Shown here piece after piece: positions 11,483-21,685 of a stretch of 56,908 bases of DNA. The translations under genes and the position numbers were made by a program. Under the pieces are notes generated by a model, which made no database searches, had not been told where the DNA came from, and was given only the letters and a program-made list of their open reading frames with translations. The number at the start of each line of letters is the position of its first letter. Position 1 is the first letter of the stretch. The stretch lies in contig JBBPTG010000160.1 in assembly GCA_038093975.1 (NCBI GenBank), forward strand, positions 1 to 56,908. The letters run 5' to 3'. The DNA is from Chalciporus piperatus (Eukaryota; Basidiomycota; Agaricomycetes; Boletales; Boletaceae).

Positions 11483-14400
11483 TCAAAAAAAGTTTCTCGA
11501 GGACCAATATCGTACCCACGACCATGCCTCTTTCTCTCCAACAGGCCTCATCCGAGCCATCGTTCGACTCACAGCCCGCGCTTTCAAGGTGTCGAATTTC
11601 ACCGTCCCGCACGCCTCCACAATATCATGCGTGGCACAGTCTTTGATACGGGTCGACCGGTTGCCCTCCTCCATGACCCGGAAATATGCGAGGAGCTTGA
11701 TCGCCGGCTGTGCACGACGAAAGTGACCAGGTCGCAAAGATCAGCGAAAGGAACCCAACTCCGAGTCCCAATTCGTACTCACCACTTGGACTGTATCCTC
11801 AGCGGAAGCACCTTCTGCCCGTTTCTCGAGACGATCCAGCCATTCTGCAAAAGGAATCATCGGTATCTCATCATTCCGAAGACCCCTTTCCTCGATGAGC
11901 GCCTGTCGCACGGAGGTAAAGATTTCCGACCATGAAGCACCGTGAGGATTCACGATATTGAGCGCTGGCGGTGGTGCCGTCGTAGCAAATGCTATCTCGA
12001 GGATAGCAGTAGCCACTTCCTCGGCTCTCAGCCATGAGACAGACTATAACCGTCAGCTTTGTGTCACCTCGGGAAGTTTTTCGGAGCCAACTTACGCCCT
12101 GTGCTTCCGGTAGCGCTCCTAGCGTGGCACTCGACTTGATGAGAATAGGTACCCAATCGGTTGTTGCCCACGATCCATTGGACCCTCCAGCTATTTGCCC
12201 AATTCGCAGAGAGGTTGCGTGAAGGCCACCGTTAGCGATGATCTTGTCGATGGAGTCAGCGAACACGAACATTAGTGATGAGGGCATGTTTTCCGCTTAC
12301 CCTTTCAGAAACATATTTACTCTCACCATATCCGGCACCAACAGCATAAGAAGGATCCAGCAGAACATCTTCTGGATAGGGTCCTCTTGAACGATCCCAG
12401 GAGTGCGCTGAACCGATTGAAGACGTGAACACGAAGCGAAGGTTTGCACGGTGACATGAGTTGATCCCCAAGTCAACCAAATTCCGGGTTGCACGAATAT
12501 GAGGTTCGAACGACGAGAGCGACAAGTTAAAGTCGAGCCGCCACGCATTATGAACGATGATGGTCACCGACTTCCGGAGCTAAATTGCAAGTTATTAGCA
12601 AGATTTCACAAGGCAATGGGGCTCCGTACCTCATCATAAAACGACGGTGATAACCCACAAGTATCCTGAGAAGCATCTGCTTCAACATAGCAAAGTTTAC
12701 TTGAGCTCAGGAGATCGACGGGTAGCCCTTTGTCAGCAAACGCGGATCTTTGGCGGCCATCTATCGACACCGATGCTGACGGACGATTGAAGGCATACAC
12801 CTTCTCTACCCTACGGTCCTCCAACAATTGAGCGAGCAAGAAGGACCCGAGACCGCCAGTAGTGCCTGTCAGGAGCACGACAGCCCGAGAGGGCAACATC
12901 CCATAGTCAATTATACCATTAGCGACAATACCATGTGGATTCCCGCTTAACCCTACGGAATACTTTTCTATCATTGCTTCCATCGCGGCCTTGCGTTGTT
13001 CTGTAGATTCAAAATCCATGGAAGAATGTAGTGCATCTTCGTGGACGAGAGCAGTTATACGGTCGGAAAGGAGCTCGATGGTTGGGTTCGCAAATACGAT
13101 GTTCGCTGGGAGACGCGTGACGACTCGACGAACATCAGGGTCCGGGGACCCCTGTAAAACTGCCATAATTTGGTTTCGAAGGTACGTGACGCTTAAACTA
13201 GCAATTAGGTGAGAAGAGGCCGCAAGTCAACAAACACACTCCCACCCACCTGTCAAAGCCTTGGGCAAATAGATCCACGCCTGGGTCGATATTTCGACCG
13301 CCACTGACGGCGAATGCGTGTTCCTTCAGCCACCGACTCACTGCTTTGCAGTCCCAGTCTGACGGAGGGGGAATCCGGCTGAGTGATCCCAGACCACTCC
13401 CGGACGCCTTATACCTGCCTGAAGTTAAGTCCTCGCCCCAAAACATCTGAGATAACTAAATCATACTTACAGCGCCTCGATCTCGGCCTCGTACTCTTTG
13501 AGTACTACCTTCCGCTGCACACTGCCCTTCGCTGTCCTTGCAAGAGGCTTGTCACTATGTGTGATCAATATCATCTCCTTGAAGATACGGCTGAACGCAG
13601 GCGCTGTCCCATTTGCCTCCTCGACCAATGGCCTGCACAAAAATAAGCACGAACACCTAAAAAAACGCTGTGAATCTTCTCACCAAATTTTGTCTCTGAA
13701 CTCTTGTACGGCTTGTGCATTCGTAGTGTCTATCCGGTACTCTTCCCAGGGTTCCACAAGAATTCCAACCTGATTGCGCTGTCGTCCAAACATGACGACA
13801 CCCTGTATCAGGGGACTGGATCCAATGATGGACTCAATTGGCGCAGGGACAGTCTTCTCCCCGGAGGCCAGGACGATAACGTCGTCCTTCCGGCCCATAC
13901 TTCCGGAGCAGTAAGCGACGGAGCATTCAAATACAGTGAATGAAACTCACATCCTCCACATCTCCTTCGTTGGGTGCTTGACGAATAGGTCCGAAGTTGC
14001 GAGACCTCTTACGTCCGGAAGGTTCTCCACAGCCAAAGGATATCCGTCCGTGCTCTGATCATCTTTGAGTCTCGAACGTGAATGGACTAAACTGATGCTC
14101 ACTAATATGTGACACTCATAAATGTCGTCGCCTTCCGGAACCCATCTTACGTCTATTCCATTGGCAATTCGGAACCAAAGCCAATCACCGTCTGCAATAT
14201 CTTGTCTGGACGGGATCGTTGTGATGATGCCACTCTCTGTGGAACCATAACCTGTCACGATAGGCACTCCTGCTGCCGAGAGCGCATTTCCAACTTTCAC
14301 TGATAATGGACCGCCTCCGAATACCTGTCCACAATGAGCATTGTTGCAAACTTGGTCCAAGGAGAGCTAGGACGTACAACAAGATCGAAGTGCTTTAATT

Positions 14401-15430
14401 GATCTACGGCTTCTGGAGAGGTAGCCCATTGCTCCAAGAATGCAGGGATACACATCAAAATGGTGCACCTTGTGAGGCGAGCAGTTTCGAGGATGTTGTC
14501 TGTCGTCGGTACAACTGGGCGTGCACTCGCGTTCGTTGTCGAGCGAGGTGGATAGATAACAGCTGTCACGAGACATGCAAACGGCACGTAAAGTTGCATC
14601 ATAAAACCGTAGATGTGGAACGAAGGGAGTGACATCACACCCATCCGAACTGGAGCGGGCAAATCACGGAAACCAAGAATGGGACCTGCATGACATTGAG
14701 TCCGAGTCAGCGACTGTGTTAGATACTGGTGACTTGGACTTACGATGTGATAACCATCTTATTTGCATTCTGTGGCTGTAAGCAATCGGTTTGGGAAATC
14801 CGGTGCTTCCTGATGAATGGAGATATATTGCAGGAGAATCCAGATCTGGACGCGAACCAGGAGGCGGATAGGGGATGAAATAATCGGTTTCACGTTCGCA
14901 ACCTAGACTGGGAAAAGCGTCGCTCAGTGTCGGGAGCTCGTCGACTGTAAGTTCTAGTGCGGAGCCTTCTCGCTCAATGGCATCAATCAGCGCTCCGTGG
15001 GTATTCCGCAAGGTCGCGATTCGAGAACACCCCGTCTTACGCATCATATCTACGATAGCGGCAGGTGAATTTCTAGGTGAAACCAAGAACGGCTGGATCA
15101 ACATCAAGGTCAGGTAGAATGCCTTCTCCAAAAATAGTCACTTGCCACCAGTCCAGCAACAAGCATTCCGGTCACCAGTGCATTGTACAGGAGTGTGTCA
15201 ATGGTCGCGATGAGCATGACAACTTGTCCTTCCTTTCCATGGCGCGAAGGACGCAGTGCGTGGGCAAGTCGATGAGCGGCGCGACCGAACTCGAGAAATG
15301 TTATTTCTGTGTATCCCGAATGCGCGTCGCTTGCATAGACGTATATGGGACGTGACCCGTTTCTTTCGATGTGAAAGTTCACCAAGTCGGCAAACAGCAA
15401 TGAGTCGTTCAATGGAGCGAACGTAGGCAT
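11483..15430 (-). CDS. Adenylate-forming reductase B (A-T-R), intact
   Basis: This is a paralog of reductase A and the only one of the three with no in-frame stop. It starts at the ATG at 15430 (MPTFAPLND) and ends with RYWSSRNFF and a TGA at 11485-11483. The A domain has LHSSGSTGFPKPI, GYGSTESG, and MGRKDDVIVLASGEKTV. The T domain has LFAQGFDSLSV with the phosphopantetheine serine. The R domain has TGTTGGLGS, a serine-rich FTSSIGSAHSWD and YGESKYVSE. The predicted reaction is ATP-dependent acid activation, thioester transfer and reductive release as an aldehyde. About thirteen introns align with those of A and C. The first intron (15145-15093) aligns with a GT donor in A but reads GCAAGT. 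A GT three bases upstream (GTGGCA) could instead be used and would drop one valine. The upstream region has an AATAAAAG-like stretch about 80 bp before the ATG. Confidence 0.88.
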
Positions 15431-17080
15431 GCGATTCGATTGTTGGCGTTTAGCGTAGGCGTTCGGTGGAAGGGTGATATTGGTGGTCCGCAGCGAAGAC
15501 CGCCCTTCCCTTTTATTGAATAACCTGAGAGGAACATAGGAGCATCTGATTAGATGGAAGGCGAACGGGAATTCAAAATTTGACGGGATAAACACCGGGA
15601 ACAGCCCATCATCCGAGTCGTGATGAAACCGCATTACCGCGGCGTTCCATTTTCAACGGAGACCTCCCAAAATACCATGACCTGCGTCTATATGAGGTAT
15701 CCTCCCACCGGTCGGCACACCTGACCTCCTTCGATGGTCTAGGTTGGCTTCATCGTTCCCATGCAGAACCACGCGGGGAGAGTCAGGGCCCGTGTCTCAC
15801 CGACGGAATCGGCTGAAGTCCACTTTCAGAGTGACTTTCACCTCAGGCACGCTGATTTTTCTGCAACTCTCGCCAAATACCCGTGTAGTTGGATCCGCAC
15901 AGGACACTTTAAGGGCCAACATCAAGGAGCTCGGGCAGTGAAATGGTGCGGAGAGTCATAGCACGGCGCCGACTTGTTCACGGTGTCGAAGTGGAAGTGG
16001 AAGGACTCCAAGTCACAACTCCGTGGGACTCGGATGTCGTATAGCCTTGTCACGCTTGTGTCACGCTGGAAGTTTCACCCGGGATTACAATTTACTATCG
16101 GATGTCCTCCTCACTTCAAGTTCTTACTAGTATGTTTGAGCTTCAAAGCTTCACCCCAGCCAGTTGGTTTAGACTACGACGTCCGCCGACCTCATTACAG
16201 CTAGTACGAGACTACGTGTCTCAGTTCAGTCAGAAATATCCTAGTACGTATATATCGCCGTGATCGTCAGTGAAGGCGCTCTCTTGCTCATCGCCACGTA
16301 CAGCAAACTCTCCCTACTAGTGGCAAAACCTTTCCCCCCTTGTGGTAAGTCCGAGTCATATGTAAGGCTAGCCTGTCGGCCGTATCATTCACCGATCCTT
16401 GGACAAAGGTCAGTCACGATGTGTCACACTGTGTCACGAGTTGCTGTGCTATCAACAACGCCAATACGTGGGGTAAAAGTTGTACTAAGTATACTTGTCA
16501 CAGCGTGACTCTCACCTCAGTCACACTGCAACTCAATGACAGCGCAATAAAATCAACTCGGAGTGTCGGTAGAAACTGAACCCGTCCTCTTCAAGACTAC
16601 GCATTGTTTCATTTCGGCGCCGCGACTCGCGACCACGAGCAAGAACACCGACGTCTTGGAAAGTATGATCAACAAGCAGCAGGAACTGGTTTGCGATTAG
16701 GCCCCAACAACAAGGTCGTGAAGCCTCCACTACCGAACCCCCACTGGCACTTACTGGAGACTCCAAGCCTAAAGACCCTCACATATCGAGCGTCTCGACC
16801 TCAGCCTCAAGCCCCTCGACATTAGCTTCAAGCCTCCCATTGATGGCTTGCTGATTATCGTCCTTTTTCTTCTGTTCGTCGTCCTTCGAGCAGAAGAAAA
16901 AGGACAACGAGCACAACGATCTGACTGGAAACCAAATAATTGACTTCGTATTTAAATCGTAAGGAAAAACGTGACATATTCATACAAAGATACATTTAAA
17001 ACACGATCACCAGCAACTCCACAATGAACCTCTCTCTCTCCACTCATTTCTCGACCCCATTCAACCCTCCATTGCTGATC
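15431..17080. other. Intergenic, upstream of reductase B and downstream of the cellobiohydrolase
   Basis: This 1.65-kb stretch has no convincing gene; the open frames are short and lack family resemblance. It holds several GTCACG/CGTGAC motifs around 16040-16510 and the hairpin at 16860-16905. It must contain the promoter of reductase B and the 3' end of the cellobiohydrolase transcript. Confidence 0.6.
16860..16905. other. Perfect 15-bp stem hairpin
   Basis: GTCCTTTTTCTTCTG at 16860-16874 and its exact reverse complement at 16891-16905 flank a 16-nt loop. It lies about 175 bp downstream of the cellobiohydrolase stop codon, so it could sit in that transcript's 3' region. Function unknown. 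Confidence 0.85.
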
Positions 17081-18784
17081 TTAGAGACACTGGCTGTAGT
17101 ACGGGTTCGAGAACGTGCACGTGTATGGAGAAGCGCACGTCGTCGGGCCAGTCCATCCCTGCCCACCACTATAATATCGCATAAGTACCTCATGCGTCAG
17201 CCTAGTCAACCAACGAGACACTCACCACTGCCCATAGTGAGTCTGAGTCGGGCCTGAAGCGGTCGAGGTCGTCGTGGGCGCAGTGCTAGTCGTCGAATGT
17301 GCCGATGACGTCGTACTAGTCGGGGCACTCGTGGTAGTAGTGGTAGTGGTACCACCTCCACCGCTGCCCGTGCCCGAGAACGTCGACCCAATAGGCCCGA
17401 ACTTGATGTTCGAGAACTCCACATACGAGTTCGGGCTCTGCGACTCTACCTGGGAAGGTACACCCGAAGTCGTCCCACACGTGCCACGAGCGACACCAGG
17501 TGTGCTTGCACTCCCAGTGGTGGGGTAGTCCGAATCGAGCCAGAGCATTTGAGCAGCGTAATCGTCCCAGATACTCATCACCAACACGACACCCGTCTTG
17601 AACGCGTTACCCATCGCTGTCAACCCTCCCTGAGCTGCGAACGAGTTGGTGCCGCCGAACAAGGTCTTCTGCGCGGTGCAGTACGCGTCCGTGACGGAGT
17701 CGTAGGCGGACAAGCCAGGGATGTTGACCTTTGAGTTCGAGATGACGACACCGTTCTGGACGTACAGACGACGGATCTCGGAGAGCGTGCCCGTAGTGGT
17801 GTTATCCGAGGTCAAGAACTGGGTGACGACAGTGAACGGCTGGGTGGTATCGATGGTTTCGTGAGGCCCATAGAAGGACGCGGCGCCCATGCGGTATGAG
17901 TTGAAGTCGCACCCATCAGGGTCACAGACGCCAGAGTAGCGGTTTGGGTAGCCGCACTGTGCGCCACTGCACATGGTCTGTCCAGACACGCTGCAGGGGT
18001 GGGGGGTGTACGCAGCTGAGACGGAGTTGGCTTCCCAGACATCCATTTCGTTGCAGCAAGAACCGAAGCTTCCAGTACCAGTGTTGGCGCCGGTGGTGGT
18101 CCAGTTGGCGACGTTGCCCTGGTAGGAAGTGCGAATGTAAGTGGAAATGCTATCACAGCTATTGGTTGATCGACGTACCACACCGTCGATGAACTTGATA
18201 TCACGCGGGCACTGCGAGTCACAATAGCCTGTTCCATACCGGGCACCAGCCTTGTTGCCAGAGTACGCGGCTAAACCACCATCTGCGCTCATCTCCGAGA
18301 AATAGAGGGCACCGTTAAGCCCACAAGGCAGGTTGGCAACGTTGACGGTGAAAGTGAACTCCGTGTTCAGGAGAGTGAACATTTCATAGTGAGTCGTATC
18401 AGCGAGGAGATAGACACGAGAGCCGACGTTGCTCCCAGTCACGAAGTTGAGCCTGAGCGTGCTGCCAGAGGTGGTGATACCGTAAGTACCGGCATAATTG
18501 GCACCGTCGAGGGCACAGTTAGCAGCGCAGGCTGCACCAGTGGGACACAAGGTAGCATCCCACTGGTTGCCGTTGTAGCAGTTGGTGGACGTGCCGACGC
18601 TGTGGACCCAGCGCCAGTTGGCGTCGAGGACGATGGCGCCGTTGTTGTTAGTGCAAGAACCACCTGTAGTACAAGTCTGCCAGGCGAGAGCGGGATGGTT
18701 TTCGGCCGTGTTCGTGCCAATCTGTTGGCCTCGTACGAGAGCCGCGAAGAGTGCGAAGGCGGTGAGAGGGATTTTAGGGAACAT
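17081..18784 (-). CDS. cbhI: GH7 cellobiohydrolase with C-terminal CBM1
   Basis: This is a secreted reducing-end cellobiohydrolase of about 528 residues that releases cellobiose from crystalline cellulose. A signal peptide ([19 protein letters not shown]) is followed by the mature start [12 protein letters not shown], typical of the family. The GH7 core carries the catalytic motif EMDVWEANS (nucleophile Glu, Asp, acid/base Glu) and many paired cysteines. A Thr/Ser-rich linker (about residues 455-495) leads to a CBM1 ([16 protein letters not shown] ... NPYYSQCL). The CBM1 is joined by an intron next to 17222: the codon for its first Cys is split TG/T. A second intron of 60 nt begins GTACGTCG after FIDGV. 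Because its length is a multiple of three and it lacks stops, an unspliced reading looks open. The stop is TAA at 17083-17081. Confidence 0.95.
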
Positions 18785-18833
18785 TGGGGAACGCTGAGCT
18801 CGACCTGGAGGAAAGGTCGATGATGAATTTACC

Positions 18834-18855
18834 TCGAGGTCGACCTCGATTTATA
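18834..18855 (-). promoter_or_regulatory. TATA box and palindrome upstream of the cellobiohydrolase
   Basis: On the minus strand TATAAA lies at 18855-18850, about 66 bp before the ATG. Directly next to it is a perfect 16-bp palindrome, TCGAGGTCGACCTCGA (18834-18849). The palindrome may be a dimeric regulator site; that is inference. Confidence 0.55.
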
Positions 18856-19727
18856 CACTGGGGCTCGGGACATTCTCGCAGACTTGACGCACCAGGTGCA
18901 GGGTAGTTTCATCTGAATCGAGGGGAACTTGAAGGCAGGTCTCCAAGCCAAGTTCCGGTACCTCTGTGGTGGATCACCCCCGCATGAGCATCATCTTCGG
19001 AGTTGGTGACTATACCGAGGACGGTGCTGATGGTATGGCCCCTGTCAAAAAAGCAAGGGGGACCAATGGGAAGAACTCGCTTGTGGAGTTGGTGCAGCCA
19101 AATTCAAAAGTCGAATACATACCACCAAGGAATGAAAACGTTCAGGGGCCGAAATTCATCCAAGGCAGACATTCGGCGCATGGTAGCATTAAGCGTCATA
19201 TGCTCGTTTCGTGCCTGAAAGCTGCGCAATCGAACATCATGAGTTGATCCTTGTTGGTCTAAGGAAGGTCGATTTGGAGGGAAACAAAGTGCCGAGGTGT
19301 GCCCGGGATATATCAGATGTTTAACATACAAGGCTGGAAGCAGGCCAAATGCCATGTTCTGGGCATCGAAAATGCTTCTTGCCAAGACGAATGAGACCAA
19401 GTTGGAGTCGAGTTCCTGGCGGCGGTTGGGGGTAAACGTGGATATCAATGATCACAAGGCATAACCCCGGATCTATACATAGGGACTTGAACTGTCACAG
19501 GGATGCACGCTACTGCGAAGTTTGTCGGCACCGACGAATGCATAGTTTCGCCGTCGGTGGGTTGGTCGGAAACGAATCTGAGGTCGTTGAAGACGGTGAT
19601 GAGCCCTGCCGAAATAGCTTGAGTTGTAGGTCCGTATATGACCGTGGGCCAAGACCGTGACCGTTAGTGACCAAAGTCGCCGTGGTGGCAAACGTATGCA
19701 AAAGTCAACGAGCTCGTTATTTGCGTG
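18856..19727. other. Intergenic, promoter side of two divergent genes
   Basis: This stretch lies between the cellobiohydrolase (-) and the DUF7770-like gene (+). No gene is supported. It should hold the cellulase promoter, but I could not assign specific activator sites. Confidence 0.55.
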
Positions 19728-20457
19728 ATGTCGGATGTAACCAGGTCTACTAGGTGAGACAAAGTTCTGACAAGGACAAGATCTCGACAGGAGCGTCCAT
19801 CGATCGCGAACGCTAATTCATCCTAGCCTTCAAACAATTCTAGTAGCCAACAAGCCCGCCACGATCTATGTGACCCGGGGCTCCAACTTGAAGTCTCAAC
19901 TCTTGAAGGAGCACCCGGAGAAACTGGACGCTCTACAGATTTCCTCCATCATCGTCATCGGAAACCCGACTCCTGATGGCAAACTCTTTCACTACCATCT
20001 CTTGATGGTCGGACAAGACCCTGCTGAATCCGTCGCTCTCAACATGCTTCCGACAGGACAAGATGGAATGCGCGGGATACTACAGTTGGAGTATTGCGGG
20101 GAACTATCTCGAATCCCCCCAGAAGCTATAAAATTCAAAGTAGAACTTCTGCATAACAATACGCTAGAGAACCTCTTCCACTGCCTATTAACGAAACATC
20201 GCCTTGACCGATACAAGTGCGCACTCGATCATGCTCTCTCATTCACACACTCATTTTCTGGCAGGTTCAATGATGACGGACAAGGATGCCGCCATTGGTG
20301 TGCAACCGCGCTCGAAAAGCTTGCAGGGGATAACTTCGTTAGTACCGAAGTCGGAAAGCGGTTCCAAGAATTTGAGGAGGAGCAAGTGGGGAAGTGGGGA
20401 CCCAAATTCCCAATGCCCCGCATCAAGGGTACATTTTACGACGATGGCTCAGAATAA
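19728..20457 (+). CDS. DUF7770-like fungal protein
   Basis: This is a small protein of about 202 residues in three exons (19728-19753, 19827-20216, 20265-20457). The ATG at 19728 (MSDVTRSTS) splices at AG/GTGAGA to an acceptor at 19826 and restores one frame. The second intron (20217-20264) is 48 nt and open, but splicing it joins a tyrosine-lysine to FNDDGQGCRHWC, the best conserved stretch. Features that recall the fungal DUF7770 family are HYHLLMVG, SVALNM, and GQGCRHW followed by an acidic helix. No enzymatic motif or membrane segment is seen, and the biochemical role of the family is unknown to me. The family assignment is from memory of its pattern and is tentative; that the gene is real is better supported by the splice fit. 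Confidence 0.6.
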
Positions 20458-21685
20458 GAGAGGGAGAGATCTTCCCTCACGATGCCCACGGTAATTGTGC
20501 AATCGTTCAGATAACGTCTCTCTCGGCTGTTGTATTTATGCAACAAATCCACATGAATCTCATGTCAAGTTAGACGATATTTGATTGAGATTGAGACCCA
20601 AGCTGCGTCTGTGCAGTTTTGTTCTGCAAACTAAAAACGAGGCGGCTGTTAACGAGTGTTCAAGATCGACTTTTACAATGTCTGAGACAGAAGAGATATG
20701 ATAACAGGTTCCAGTCGTGAGTAAGTCTGTAGTGGATCGATGATAACGGTCCCGAAACCCTGGATGATTCCGTCAATGGATGAATATGCGAACATTGGCA
20801 GGTTAGATTGCGGAGTCCAGCGGTCCGCGGGCCCGTGCTTTTCCGTGATTGGTCACCTCATTGTCGAAAGGGCAGGGTCGAGAGTCGAGGCCAAGTACGA
20901 AGACATCCGAGTCGACTCGGCGATGTTAGCCACAAATGCAATTGACCTTGACGACCGGCCTCCGGGTCCACGTCGACGGTAACCGACTCCAGCTGTTGGT
21001 AATATACAAAGGCACATAACTTACCTTGCACAACTGTTGGGAATATTTGTCCTAAAATCTGAAGGTATCAGGAAGGCTTACTCTGCAAGCCTTCAAAGCT
21101 GACTTGATTCGTTAATTAATCAGTGCTGCTGCCCTAACTGCCAGACCTGTCGTAGCCTGTCGCATGTCTCCAACTATCGTGGCTGTCACACAGACGCACG
21201 ACAGCGTGGAATTTCATATGATAACTCTGTCCGCGTGAGGGAGGTGCACCTACTCTATCCAGAACTATGTTGCGCGTAGCATTCCCGTGCTTCATAGTAA
21301 TAGACTATGAGGACTGACGAACGCGTTCGTCGTTCGCTAAGCATCGTAAAACCGAACGGCCGACATTCCGTAAATGTGGACTGCTGGGCTACGATGCACA
21401 TCGAACCTACAAGACGGCACGTCGCATCAGAACATCGGCCGATTGAGCGACGGGAATGTTATACTGCAAGTGAGATGTACTATACATCCTTCCCTCGTCA
21501 ATAACTTGCGGGCGGCCATTCCGTTTCAATGGGAGGGCGGGCCCTGGGCGGCCGCGGCGTTGAGCGAGACGCTGGGATCTCGAGATTGACAGACACCCAC
21601 GGTATCTTTACGTAATACAAGCTCCCCCCCTCTTATACCTTGGTTCGGGTCTTGTCTCCCGATACAAGCCATACAGTCATACACG
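20458..21685. other. Intergenic
   Basis: No gene is visible in this 1.2-kb stretch. It contains a perfect 16-bp palindrome GACGAACGCGTTCGTC at 21316-21331 and a TATA-like TTATAC near 21634, about 50 bp upstream of the carrier ATG. Confidence 0.55.

Noticed and set aside
17222..18784. Reading the cellobiohydrolase as one uninterrupted frame ending at 17222
   Set aside because: This would keep a 60-nt intron after FIDGV and lose the CBM1; family alignment supports splicing at both places.
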